Program-made: the position numbers and the translations under genes
The notes under the pieces: model-generated
Databases searched by the model: none
What the model was told of the DNA's origin: nothing
Seen by the model: the letters and a program-made list of their open reading frames with translations, nothing else
NCBI GenBank assembly: GCA_034440235.1
Contig: JAWXBR010000041.1
Span: 83,655-147,654, forward strand
Direction of reading: 5' to 3'
Source: JAWXBR01 sp034440235
GTDB lineage: Bacteria > Bacteroidota > Ignavibacteria > Kapaibacteriales > Kapaibacteriaceae
Length of the DNA: 64,000 bases
In this document: in pieces, positions 24,957-33,987 of the stretch
How positions within the stretch are numbered: the stretch's first letter is position 1
How the letters are laid out: every line of letters begins with the position of its first letter

Positions 24957-26288
24957 ATGCAAAGCCTATTCGCAGATCACGACGAACCGATAGCAAACAA
25001 CGACGCGCGCAACCCAGATGCTCCGCTAGCCGATCGTGTGCGCCCTAGAACGCTCGACGACATTGCGGGTCAAACGCACTTGCTTGCAGAAGGCAGCCCC
25101 CTTCGCTCCTTCACAGAACAAAACCAACTTCCATCGATGATTCTATGGGGTCCGCCAGGTACCGGTAAGACCACCCTTGCCTTCGCGTTGGCGGCGAAAC
25201 TTGGCTGGGCGATGGAACGCTTATCGGCAGTTGAAGCAGGGGTTAAAGACCTTCGTGAGGTACTGACACGTGCAGAACGAATGCGGAAATCTGGACGAAG
25301 GTTTGTGTTGTTCATCGATGAAATTCACCGTTTCAACAAGAACCAGCAAGATGCACTGCTGCACGCAGTTGAACGAGGTATTGTAACGCTCATAGGTGCA
25401 ACAACAGAAAACCCGTCGTTCGAAGTGAACTCTGCACTCCTCAGTCGATGTCAGGTCTATCGTCTACACGCACTAAGTGATGCCGAGATTCGCACGATCG
25501 TAGAACATGCTCTTTTGCACGATGCGGCAATGGTAATGCAACGTGTAGTGGTGGACGATTGGGAAGCATTGCTTGCAGTGGCTGGTGGCGATGCACGATC
25601 TGCACTCAACGCTGTTGAGTCTGCTGCAACGTTGGCATTGCAAGGGCCAAACGGTGAGCGTCGTCTTACACGCGAGGTTCTACGAAAAGCGGTACAGCAA
25701 CGTGTTGTAATGTACGATCGTGCGGGAGACGCACATTTCGACACCATATCTGCATTTATAAAATCGTTGAGGGGTTCCGATCCAGACGCCGCACTTCTTT
25801 ATCTCGCCATCATGATAGAAGCGGGCGAAGACCCATTATTCATAGCTCGACGAATGGTGGTATTTGCCAGCGAGGATGTAGGTAATGCAGACCCGCTGGC
25901 GTTAACACTGGCGCTTAGTGTGTTTCAGTCGGTGGAACGCATTGGTATGCCTGAAGGACGCATTCCGTTATCTCAAGGCGTTACATATCTCGCCAGCGCG
26001 CCCAAATCCAATGCATCATACGTTGCTATAGGCGAAGCACAAGAGCTTATAAAATCTGGTGTATCCATTACGATTCCGTTCCAGCTTCGCAATGCGCCAA
26101 CACGATTGATGAAGGAACAAGGGTATGGTGCTGAGTACAAGTATCCGCATTCGTATGAAGGACACTTCGTTCGAGAATCGTACTTCCCAGAGGGAGTAGA
26201 ACCCGTTGCAATGTATAGACCTGAAGCCGCGGGAAAAGAAGCAGAGATACAACGCAGACTTCGTGATTGGTGGCCAGAACGCTACTAG
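24957..26288 (+). CDS. rarA: Replication-associated recombination protein A
   Basis: RarA (MgsA, homologous to eukaryotic WRNIP1) is a AAA+ ATPase that acts at stalled replication forks with SSB. The 443-residue protein has LADRVRPRTLDDIAGQTHLL at its start, Walker A WGPPGTGKTT near residue 64, Walker B FIDEIHRFNK near 120, the sensor GATTENPSFEVNSALLSRC, and the C-terminal tetramerisation domain ending RRLRDWWPERY, as usual in the family. Length is normal. Three direct repeats and a TAGGTTTG promoter word lie directly upstream. It converges with the L,D-transpeptidase gene with an 8-base gap. Confidence 0.96.
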   Translation: MQSLFADHDEPIANNDARNPDAPLADRVRPRTLDDIAGQTHLLAEGSPLRSFTEQNQLPSMILWGPPGTGKTTLAFALAAKLGWAMERLSAVEAGVKDLREVLTRAERMRKSGRRFVLFIDEIHRFNKNQQDALLHAVERGIVTLIGATTENPSFEVNSALLSRCQVYRLHALSDAEIRTIVEHALLHDAAMVMQRVVVDDWEALLAVAGGDARSALNAVESAATLALQGPNGERRLTREVLRKAVQQRVVMYDRAGDAHFDTISAFIKSLRGSDPDAALLYLAIMIEAGEDPLFIARRMVVFASEDVGNADPLALTLALSVFQSVERIGMPEGRIPLSQGVTYLASAPKSNASYVAIGEAQELIKSGVSITIPFQLRNAPTRLMKEQGYGAEYKYPHSYEGHFVRESYFPEGVEPVAMYRPEAAGKEAEIQRRLRDWWPERY

Positions 26289-26296
26289 TCGTCTTT

Positions 26297-27367
26297 TCAG
26301 CGTCGCTTTTTATCGCGCCGGCGTTTGTTGTAGTCTATCGTCTCTAGCAACCGTGCCTGCGGACGGATAATGCCCCTCTCTCTCAAGATCTTCTCGGCAT
26401 CGAGGTATCGCTGACGATTAACTAACGACCCTCGAGAATCTTTCGGTATCTGCGACATTGGAATAAGCGCTTCTTCTACCTTCATTGGTTCGGGTGGAAG
26501 GTCGTTTATCATAACACTGTTCGATGTAAGCTCAAGCCACGGTCCACCTCGACGTCTATTAAAGTCGAAGATGTCTGTAATAATTACAGGAGTGCCCGTG
26601 AACGGTATAGGACGCTTTGTTATCGAATCGTACTTGGCAGTCTCTACCCACTCGTAAAGCCATTCAGCGTCACCAAGAAGCTGACGTACACATGAGTGCG
26701 AGACTGGGCGCCCAGGCATCTCAAACTGATGAAATGCACTTCCAGCATGCTGATGAAAATTCACAGTAAACGGCAGGCGCCATGTAGAGTCGAGCGAAGA
26801 AAGCCTAAGCTTCGATTTCCAATTCACCGCGTAACGTCCTGGAAACGTTGGCTTCCGCTCTTCACCCGAATTAACACCAACAAATCGTGTTAGTTCGCCA
26901 TACTCATAACAGGCGTATGCCTGCCAAGCGTTGCTGAGCATCAAAATTTTTGGAATTGTATCGGCACCTGGATAATACTGCGGGAAAACCGAGTATGCCC
27001 TCAAATCTTCCATTATCGTATCGGGCATAACCAACGTATCGCCTAAACGCATGTAGCGCAGTTCTTTGCGATTTAACAGCGTCAGAGCCCGATAGTTTGC
27101 TTTGGATTCTGGCGTAAGCGCAAAGGCTTTGCGTATGCTATCGATGACGCGTTTGTTCGACACAACAAAGCGACTGTATACGATTTTCGGAAAACGCTTG
27201 TTGAGCGAATCGATATGCATCTCGCGAGCTTTGTTCGCATTGTCTGTGCTGCCTGACTGTTTTTTATCAGCCGTTTCCTGTGGAGTCGGCTCTTTAGAAC
27301 ACGAAACAAACAGGATTGTCAGTAGAAAGAAGAGTCCTGCTGGACGTAGTATGGTAGTAAGGGGCAT
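26297..27367 (-). CDS. L,D-transpeptidase (YkuD) lipoprotein
   Basis: A 356-residue lipoprotein (signal to lipobox LFVSC, cysteine near residue 23). The catalytic YkuD domain occupies about residues 145-270. The active-site run reads FHQFEMPGRPVSHSCVRQ, giving the histidine and the S-H-x-C-x-R triad with the nucleophilic cysteine. Such enzymes make 3-3 crosslinks in peptidoglycan or attach lipoproteins to it. The C-terminus is basic (NKRRRDKKRR). A TAGATTTG promoter word (27392-27399) lies about 25 bases upstream. The gene diverges from the glutamine cyclotransferase gene. Confidence 0.9.
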   Translation of the reverse strand: MPLTTILRPAGLFFLLTILFVSCSKEPTPQETADKKQSGSTDNANKAREMHIDSLNKRFPKIVYSRFVVSNKRVIDSIRKAFALTPESKANYRALTLLNRKELRYMRLGDTLVMPDTIMEDLRAYSVFPQYYPGADTIPKILMLSNAWQAYACYEYGELTRFVGVNSGEERKPTFPGRYAVNWKSKLRLSSLDSTWRLPFTVNFHQHAGSAFHQFEMPGRPVSHSCVRQLLGDAEWLYEWVETAKYDSITKRPIPFTGTPVIITDIFDFNRRRGGPWLELTSNSVMINDLPPEPMKVEEALIPMSQIPKDSRGSLVNRQRYLDAEKILRERGIIRPQARLLETIDYNKRRRDKKRR

Positions 27368-27391
27368 TGAAGGGGCTTAATGATGCGAATA

Positions 27392-27399
27392 CAAATCTA
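27392..27399 (-). promoter_or_regulatory. Candidate -7 promoter element for the L,D-transpeptidase
   Basis: On the minus strand TAGATTTG fits the Bacteroidota TAnnTTTG element. Transcription would start near 27385, about 18 bases before the start codon. No clear -33 TTTG was found. Confidence 0.35.
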
Positions 27400-27465
27400 C
27401 AATTGGAACGTAACAGCAGACGTAGTTTGCGCCTATTACCATGTGCCGCTAATCCCTCAATACCT

Positions 27466-28278
27466 ATGCCATTTCCGCGTAACATCGTTTTTCTTCTTCT
27501 ATGCGTCGTTCTTATGAGTTGCAGCACCGACTTGCCACGACCCGCCGAAGATCCCATCTCCAGAGTCCCCTCACCTGCAGTCGAATCTGTGCGGCAATAC
27601 GGTTACCGTGTTGTACGAACATTGCCACATGACAGAGCAGCGTTTACGCAGGGACTAGTAGTGTACGACGGACATTTTCTGGAATCGACGGGACAAAACG
27701 GACAGTCTTCTATTCGCATTGTAGATATTTCTACGGGCAAAGTGTTAAAACGACAGCCACTCGAAGGCATGTACTTCGGCGAAGGTATGGTTGTGCTAAA
27801 TGGCAACGCGTATATGTTAACGTGGTTAAATCAACACGGCTTCATTTTCGACGCAAAAACGCTAAAACAGAAAGGTACCTTTCGCTATACGGGAGAAGGG
27901 TGGGGTCTTACTAGCGACGGTGTGCGCCTCTACATGAGCAACGGCTCTAGTACCATAACTGTGCTGGACGCTAAAGACTTTAGAGTGCTTCAGACGATTT
28001 CTGTCACACTGAACGGCTCGCCTCAGAGTAAACTCAACGAACTTGAGTGGATAGAAGGCGAGATATGGGCTAATGTGTGGCGCTCTGACAACATCGTTCG
28101 CATCGACCCAACAACAGGAAAAATAAAGGGCGTAATAAACATGCAGGGTCTTCTCTCGCCTACTGAGCAAGAATATCAAACCGATGTTTTAAATGGAATT
28201 GCCTACGACGCTGCAACAAAATCACTCTACGTAACAGGCAAAAACTGGCCTCATGTGTACGAGGTTGTAGTTGAATGA
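27466..28278 (+). CDS. Glutaminyl-peptide cyclotransferase (glutamine cyclotransferase) lipoprotein
   Basis: This family turns N-terminal glutamine of exported peptides into pyroglutamate. From the ATG at 27466 the protein has 270 residues and begins with a lipoprotein signal ending LMSC. An upstream extension to 27367 has no signal-peptide character and is rejected. The five-bladed propeller motifs are present: RTLPHDRAAFTQGLVVYDG, LESTGQNGQSSIRI, FGEGMVVL, LNELEWIEGEIWANVW, and VLNGIAYDAATKSLYVTGK with WP after it. Many T9SS cargo proteins start with glutamine after signal peptide cleavage, and pyroglutamate formation is common in this group; several proteins of this window would fit, which is inference. 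Confidence 0.93.
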   Translation: MPFPRNIVFLLLCVVLMSCSTDLPRPAEDPISRVPSPAVESVRQYGYRVVRTLPHDRAAFTQGLVVYDGHFLESTGQNGQSSIRIVDISTGKVLKRQPLEGMYFGEGMVVLNGNAYMLTWLNQHGFIFDAKTLKQKGTFRYTGEGWGLTSDGVRLYMSNGSSTITVLDAKDFRVLQTISVTLNGSPQSKLNELEWIEGEIWANVWRSDNIVRIDPTTGKIKGVINMQGLLSPTEQEYQTDVLNGIAYDAATKSLYVTGKNWPHVYEVVVE

Positions 28279-28949
28279 GACGGTTTGTTATTGGCGATGT
28301 ACACGGATGCGTGAAAACATTAAGGCACATGATAGAAGAGCGAATAAACTGGACGCCCGACGATAGACTAATACTACTTGGTGACTATGTCAACAAGGGT
28401 CCAGACAGCAAAGCCGTCCTTGATTACATCGCAAAGTTGAAGTCCGTTGCTACCGGCACAGACAATCTCATAACGCTTCGCGGCAACCACGACGATATTA
28501 TCATTCGCAAGTATATTAATCCGATGTGGAGTCGTGGCAAGGATAAACCTGGAATAGCTGCGACCCTACGGAGTTTTAACGTCGGCAGAGTAGCAGATAT
28601 TCCACGTGCGTACATAGAGCAACTCGATGAACTTAAACTGCTTCATCAAGAGCATGACTTTATCTGTGTACATGCCTCGTTTAATACATCCGACAACAGC
28701 CCCTTCACCAATTACGAAAGCATGTTGTGGGATAGAACTGAAGATGTTGATTTGACTGTGACCGCTGGGCGACGTGTGATTTGCGGGCACACCCCGCAAA
28801 CCGAATCTGAAATTCGAAAACGCTTAGAGCACGGCAAAATCATTTTGGACGGTGGATGTGTTTACGTACACCGTCCACACATGGGCAATCTTGTTGCAAT
28901 GAATCTTGATACGTACGATCTCGTCGTTCAAAAAAATATCGAAACGTAA
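28275..28949 (+). CDS. Metallophosphatase (PrpA/ApaH-like serine/threonine phosphatase)
   Basis: A 224-residue calcineurin-like phosphatase. Metal-binding motifs are in order: GDVHG at residues 7-11, LLGDYVNKGPDS near 35, RGNHDD near 75, VHASF near 133, and CGHTPQTE near 170. This is the pattern of bacterial PrpA/PrpB phosphatases and symmetrical Ap4A hydrolases; sequence alone does not separate protein from nucleotide substrates. The start codon overlaps the previous stop (ATGA, 4 bases), so it is translationally coupled to the cyclotransferase gene. Confidence 0.9.
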   Translation: MRRFVIGDVHGCVKTLRHMIEERINWTPDDRLILLGDYVNKGPDSKAVLDYIAKLKSVATGTDNLITLRGNHDDIIIRKYINPMWSRGKDKPGIAATLRSFNVGRVADIPRAYIEQLDELKLLHQEHDFICVHASFNTSDNSPFTNYESMLWDRTEDVDLTVTAGRRVICGHTPQTESEIRKRLEHGKIILDGGCVYVHRPHMGNLVAMNLDTYDLVVQKNIET

Positions 28950-29024
28950 GAGTCACAACTTGTAAACGGGCAACCACGAAGTGAACGTGCGCATTTGCGC
29001 ATTCTTCACCACTACGAGGTTGTT

Positions 29025-32000
29025 ATGAAAACCACTCTTGCAATGTGCCAGCGGGTACTTTGCGCAAACGTTGCAATGTGCCTGCGGGTACTTTGCGCAA
29101 ACGTTGCAATGTGCCTGCGGGTACTTTGCGTCGGTGTTCTTGTATGTATGTACGTGCCCGTTGCGCGAGCGCAGCCCCACACAACAATGATGTTTCCGAA
29201 TGCAGGACAGCGCGGCGTTGCCACGAATGCATCGATTGTGGTGCGTGGTACACATCCCATTGTGCCACCTGCAATTACACATGCCTGGCCCAATGAAGAA
29301 AGTGCAGGGTGGCGTGCAGAAGAGCCAACCGTGCTACTTGTAGACGCTGCTCGCGTAGCGCGCATGCCACGTGAACGCTGGAGACGCGCGGCAATCGGCG
29401 GCTCATACACGTTCGACGATCCGCGCACAATGCGCTTTACCCCAAGCATTCCTCTTCGTATGGGGGTCACGTACCGATGTATTGTTCAAGGCATACGATT
29501 AACCGCAAATGGCGGTGCTGTAGCAACTGCACCACACGAATTTGAATTCACCACTTCTGCTGGCATACCGACCATTGCCCATGCTACGTTCGACACAAAC
29601 TCTGTTCTGCGATGCAATCAGTCGGCATTTATAACATTTGCGACAATAGAGGAGAACACGCTTGCCGACGCTGCGGCACGAGTAAGAGTTGCTATTCAGG
29701 ATGTAAATACTGAGCAATCGATGCCGTTGCCGCATTCTGTTGTACTTCATCCCGAGAAAGGTGCCATTGAGATTCGACCACACGGACAGTGGCCAGTCCA
29801 GCGCATTATTGCTGTAGACCTGCCATGGGGTAACGTTACTGGGGAGCCACGGAATTCTAAGTCATGGAGCATGATTGCGCGGGGTGCTGCTCGACTTGAT
29901 GTGCAGGCAATAGCGAAAGACGGACGAGCTATTCCCAGCACCATCGAAACGTACTTCGAAAAACAGGATCAGGTACTGGCTTGTGGCGAAAGCGCTGCTT
30001 TTTCTACACCACAATGGTTCGACGATCGATGGAGATTTGTCCGTTGGGAAAGCGCCGACATCGCTTCGGTAAACAATGAGACATCATGTGCTATCGATGT
30101 AACACTTCCATGCAATCTGTTAGCGGAGCGGTTGCACCTAAAAGCTATTATAGAGCGAGTCGACACAATGCGAATCGTTGTCACGCTTGATAGTGGTGGC
30201 AGCGTTATTGTTCGCGACAGTGCCAACACGTTCTATTCTGAACTCTTTGATACTGATACGCTAATGTTAACCGACGCACTGCCCCAGTTTACGTTAACGG
30301 CAATGCCATCTGCTGGCTACACGTTTAGTGCTTGGAGTGCTCCAAACACTGCCTGGAATGGTGCTCCCGGTGCCACCATGACTATTACGCCGCAAGCCTT
30401 TCAGGGTGCAGTGATGGTTGGTGCAAATGCGCCAGCACAAGGCTTTCAAGTTCAGGTGATGCCCAACTTCCCAATGAAGATCACACCATTGGGATTTGGA
30501 GAGACGTTCAGGCTGCGAGCAACGATCGTCGATGAAAGTCCAGAGCCAGGGTTCAACGCAGAAGATGGGGTTGGCTTTACAACGCCATCGCAGTTTGAGG
30601 AGCCCACGCAAGTCGAACGCACGCCATGTGTACGAGCGGAGCGATGCTGGGAAATTGTCAGCGTAAATGATGCATCTGGAGGCACCGGAAATGAAGAGTT
30701 TACACCGGGAACAGAAGAAGCCTGTAAAACTGCGTGGTTAACGGACCCTGAAAACCACATCACATTTAGCGTCCGTCGTCGGCTCATTCAGCTACGCGTC
30801 GAACGCGTGCTGATTGCGTCGGAAGATCAAGACGATATCGTACGTGGACGCCAGCTCCATCCCGAATCATATGTGATTGTCGAGCTCCAGCAAGGGGCAG
30901 AAGGGGCTTACCGATGGACTCCCCTGGTATCGGCGACATGTGTTGCACAAGACATGATGGAATTTGCAACGTATGAAGTGCGCTGTGGTGACGTGGTGCG
31001 ATTCCGAATTCGTGGATCGGCCTTACGTGGCGAAACATGGAAGTTTTGGGCAAACAGGCAAGGCTATGTAATGCCGGGAGGATCTGAAGTTTTATCCGGT
31101 GAAGTGCGCTATACGATGGTAATTGACAGAGACATCGCGCAGTTCGCAGGTAAGGATTGTGTTGGTAACGATGTTGAAAAACCTGAAATACGTCTGCGAG
31201 CTTGTTTCAAACAACAGTTCGGAATTGATGCATTGGGTTTGCGAGTTCGCGTTTTGAACGGAGCAAATAAGGCCAGCGCAACATTTCGCGAAATCTGGTT
31301 AGATCCAATGGTGTACTATGATCAGTATGAAGACGAACCCATTGATGGACGTCAGCTCGAATACATCCCATTGTTCGGCACACCTCTTCGGGTGCGATTT
31401 ACCGCTCCCATCGATACCCGAACCGTATTTGCAGGTGGCATGAAGGCTAAGTCGTATGCAAACATCGACGTAAACAATACACTCAAACCCGACCTCGATT
31501 TCAGCGTAGCATCGTTTGACGACGAACACATTTCGTTTGCGCCTACCGATGGCTCCGCCGTCGACATTGTTGAGTTTCGAGTATGCGACCCAACCACGTC
31601 CCCTAGAAAACAGGCTCTTCATTTCGGATATATAACCCTGTTCTGTTCAACAAGTCTTAAGTCGATATCGGGTGAACCATTACAGGCTCGATTCTCGTTT
31701 CTGTTGTATGCAATGGAAAAACCTGGCTACGGCCTGTTTCTTGAAAAGGCGAAGTGGACGCATGATGGCGACAACGACTTTGTGTTTGCAAATACTGCCG
31801 AACTCTACAACGTGATTTACGGAGCAGTCTTAACGCCAACCAAGGCCGAGCACGCAGACCTTGCATTCCAACGCCTACCTGACTGTCGTGAGCAACAAGG
31901 AGTACCACCTTCCGAATGTGTGTACAGCTACAACGAAGACGACGGCTATTTCTACTTCTCGAATCATACGTTGTTGTTTGAACCCAGCTGGCTTGGAGAA

Positions 32001-32384
32001 CGCGACTACATCTTTTCGCATATCGTCAGTTACGACGAAGACTGTAAAGACGAAAACGATTGCCTAGTAAACAAGGTTTATGATCTTCTCGATGCTGTGC
32101 GCGAAAAAGCAACGACGTATGCACCAACAGAAGCTGAAAAGGAAAATGGCATCTCCTGGGAAACGCTTGCTCCAGATCTCATCGATCTCGGTGCACAGTT
32201 TATACAAGCGTTGCTACCAATTGATGATCAGGATGAGTTTATCGGACAAATGACGTTGCTCGAAGGTGCTGCCTCGTTATGGGGTGCAGCAGAATCAACA
32301 TGGCCATACATCAATAGGTATCATGACAATGGTGAATACGTGTATAAAGCACGTCTGTATCCACGTCGGCAAACTCGTTTCTGA
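29025..32384 (+). CDS. Large exported protein with Ig-like and InlB-type repeat modules and a duplicated signal peptide
   Basis: A 1119-residue protein from the ATG at 29025, which has a good GAGG site 6 bases upstream. The N-terminal region is unusual: a 33-base unit is repeated nearly three times in frame, so the signal peptide contains VLCANVAMCLR twice and reads on into VLVCMYVPVARAQ. Later modules include an SbsA/Big_5-like Ig domain (about residues 130-180, FTPSIPLRMGVTY), an InlB-B-type repeat (about 380-440, SAGYTFSAWS), and a second Ig-like domain (near 790, RVRFTAPIDTR). There are many cysteines in the body, for example RAERCWEIV and LRACFKQQF. No T9SS tail is visible. Function is unknown. 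It shares a likely transcript with the two genes downstream (gaps 8 and 11 bases). Confidence 0.8.
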   Translation: MKTTLAMCQRVLCANVAMCLRVLCANVAMCLRVLCVGVLVCMYVPVARAQPHTTMMFPNAGQRGVATNASIVVRGTHPIVPPAITHAWPNEESAGWRAEEPTVLLVDAARVARMPRERWRRAAIGGSYTFDDPRTMRFTPSIPLRMGVTYRCIVQGIRLTANGGAVATAPHEFEFTTSAGIPTIAHATFDTNSVLRCNQSAFITFATIEENTLADAAARVRVAIQDVNTEQSMPLPHSVVLHPEKGAIEIRPHGQWPVQRIIAVDLPWGNVTGEPRNSKSWSMIARGAARLDVQAIAKDGRAIPSTIETYFEKQDQVLACGESAAFSTPQWFDDRWRFVRWESADIASVNNETSCAIDVTLPCNLLAERLHLKAIIERVDTMRIVVTLDSGGSVIVRDSANTFYSELFDTDTLMLTDALPQFTLTAMPSAGYTFSAWSAPNTAWNGAPGATMTITPQAFQGAVMVGANAPAQGFQVQVMPNFPMKITPLGFGETFRLRATIVDESPEPGFNAEDGVGFTTPSQFEEPTQVERTPCVRAERCWEIVSVNDASGGTGNEEFTPGTEEACKTAWLTDPENHITFSVRRRLIQLRVERVLIASEDQDDIVRGRQLHPESYVIVELQQGAEGAYRWTPLVSATCVAQDMMEFATYEVRCGDVVRFRIRGSALRGETWKFWANRQGYVMPGGSEVLSGEVRYTMVIDRDIAQFAGKDCVGNDVEKPEIRLRACFKQQFGIDALGLRVRVLNGANKASATFREIWLDPMVYYDQYEDEPIDGRQLEYIPLFGTPLRVRFTAPIDTRTVFAGGMKAKSYANIDVNNTLKPDLDFSVASFDDEHISFAPTDGSAVDIVEFRVCDPTTSPRKQALHFGYITLFCSTSLKSISGEPLQARFSFLLYAMEKPGYGLFLEKAKWTHDGDNDFVFANTAELYNVIYGAVLTPTKAEHADLAFQRLPDCREQQGVPPSECVYSYNEDDGYFYFSNHTLLFEPSWLGERDYIFSHIVSYDEDCKDENDCLVNKVYDLLDAVREKATTYAPTEAEKENGISWETLAPDLIDLGAQFIQALLPIDDQDEFIGQMTLLEGAASLWGAAESTWPYINRYHDNGEYVYKARLYPRRQTRF
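29038..29130 (+). repeat. 33-base tandem repeat (2.8 copies) inside a signal peptide
   Basis: Units are 29038-29070, 29071-29103 and 29104-29130. Units 1 and 2 differ at a single base (CCAGCG against CCTGCG). Each unit holds an in-frame ATG, so a shorter protein could in theory start at 29076 or 29109, though only 29025 has a ribosome binding site. Confidence 0.95.
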
Positions 32385-32392
32385 GGATTATC

Positions 32393-33289
32393 ATGATAAG
32401 GACAAGCCTCCTCATCGCATGCACAATCACTGCCGTGATAAGTGCAATGGCTCAGCTGCCTGATGCAGGTTTCAGCTGCAAATCGCGCGCAATTTTGAAC
32501 TGGAAAAACGGTGCAATCCCGATGTGCACAGACACACTCATTATAGCTACCGATCCTCCGATTGCACGCAAGGTCAACAATGCATATCCACGTGCCGCTA
32601 CGTTACACAGTATGCGCATGCAGAATGGAGAGCTGATAAGAGATGCTGAAATCGAATGTCTAGTGTTAGCCGAACCTCCTGTACAGAACGTAAGCTTGAT
32701 TTTTGATCACGTCTTGCCAGCGTTTGACAAAGACGGTGCCCTGCTTGTCTATGAGGTCACCACATACTGTGGGTATTGGTTTGGTGATTCACTATCGGAT
32801 ACATCTACCATTTTGTTTTCGATGTTTCCGATGTACAAAGCGTTTGCAGAAGCAAGGCATGTCTCGAGTTCCACAGCATTGCCGAGCGAAGTACTCGTAT
32901 CGCCCGTTACGATGCCGTCCAATGGTTACCCAATATCGAATCCGTTCTCGATCGTCGCTTTGGCAAAACACGGTGGTCTGGTCTTCGATCATTGGACAGC
33001 ATCACATGAACGGATTGCATTCGACAAATACGCCCTGGAACAGAATATCTCAGTTGCGTGCTGGCCCATGGCAGAGACCGTGCGCTTTATTGCGTGGTAC
33101 CGTGATTCCACTGTGAGCAGTGTTGCAGACAGTGAGATGGATGAGGGTGCTTCCGTTGTGCTGTATGATCTTCTAGGACGGCGGACACCATTCGAATTCC
33201 GAGACAGCAATCGGTCAACCGGTCTGTACATGGCAGTGATTACCACCACTGCCGGTGTACGTTTTCAACCACTTTTGATAACAAACTAG
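32393..33289 (+). CDS. Exported protein of unknown function with a T9SS-like tail
   Basis: A 298-residue protein with a signal peptide (IACTITAVISAMAQ, cleaved near residue 20) and a ribosome binding site GAGG ahead of the ATG. The middle is not recognised; it contains several cysteines and a segment AKHGGLVFDHWTASHERIAF that resembles an InlB-type repeat. The C-terminus (VVLYDLLGRRTPFEF, then GLYMAVITT) looks like the second half of a T9SS sorting domain, but the first strand (the YPNP motif) is missing, so the assignment is weak. It lies between the large exported protein and the KRE9-like protein, 8 and 11 bases apart. Confidence 0.7.
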   Translation: MIRTSLLIACTITAVISAMAQLPDAGFSCKSRAILNWKNGAIPMCTDTLIIATDPPIARKVNNAYPRAATLHSMRMQNGELIRDAEIECLVLAEPPVQNVSLIFDHVLPAFDKDGALLVYEVTTYCGYWFGDSLSDTSTILFSMFPMYKAFAEARHVSSSTALPSEVLVSPVTMPSNGYPISNPFSIVALAKHGGLVFDHWTASHERIAFDKYALEQNISVACWPMAETVRFIAWYRDSTVSSVADSEMDEGASVVLYDLLGRRTPFEFRDSNRSTGLYMAVITTTAGVRFQPLLITN

Positions 33290-33300
33290 AAAGCTCTAAC

Positions 33301-33987
33301 ATGAAAACATTTTTTAGTGCACTGCTCACAACTAGTGCGGTAGTTACCGCATTTATAGTGACATCAGTTGGTACGTTCGATACAGCGTACGCGCACGTGA
33401 CGCCTTCAGGCGGGCGCACCGACAAGCCTATTGTTCAAGGCACGACAATTACGATAGGTTGGGAAAAACAAAGCGATGTACCTATGGTCGATCTGTTCCT
33501 TTGGAATGCACTGACTTCTGAACGCATCGCCATAACACGAGGGGTTCCTACAGGTCAGGGATCGTATCAATGGAACGTGCCAACGAATCTTGCAAACGGA
33601 TCGAAATACCGATTTGTTGTTGAGCCAACAAACGCTCCGTACCGGCGAATAATGAGTGATAGCTGGGTGACCGTCGGACTTGATAACGCGTACAAAGAGT
33701 CCGCACTAGACCTCCCACAACTGACGAATAATCTCGAAAACCTTGGCCGGATAACCCTGTATCCACAACCCGCCCATGATGTCGTCCGAATCCGGGTAAT
33801 GTCCGATTTCAATGTTATGCGTGTGGCAAGTCTTGACGGCACGACTGCAATTGAACGCACACTTGATGCTGGTGAACGTACGCTCGACGTCAACGTTCAA
33901 CTTCTGCCAACAGGGATGTACACCATCGTGATGACTTCAACCGACGGTCGTTGTTTATCGGCGCCCTTACAGGTCATCTCACGTTGA
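33301..33987 (+). CDS. Exported protein with KRE9/KNH-like Ser-Thr-rich domain and T9SS sorting domain
   Basis: A 228-residue protein with a signal peptide (to about residue 31, DTAYAH). Residues 35-125 match the small beta-sandwich module first named from yeast GPI-anchored cell wall proteins: PIVQGTTITIGWEKQ, VDLFLWNA, YQWNVPTNLANGSKYRFVVE. The last 80 residues form a T9SS sorting domain (LYPQPAHDVVRI, LLPTGMYTIVM). The module is found in many Bacteroidota surface proteins and probably serves a binding or spacer role. Its last 9 bases overlap the end of the convergent beta-CASP gene. Confidence 0.83.
   Translation: MKTFFSALLTTSAVVTAFIVTSVGTFDTAYAHVTPSGGRTDKPIVQGTTITIGWEKQSDVPMVDLFLWNALTSERIAITRGVPTGQGSYQWNVPTNLANGSKYRFVVEPTNAPYRRIMSDSWVTVGLDNAYKESALDLPQLTNNLENLGRITLYPQPAHDVVRIRVMSDFNVMRVASLDGTTAIERTLDAGERTLDVNVQLLPTGMYTIVMTSTDGRCLSAPLQVISR

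Noticed and set aside
29038..29130. CRISPR or minisatellite interpretation of the 33-base repeats
   Set aside because: There are no unique spacers; the units are contiguous, in frame and part of a signal peptide.
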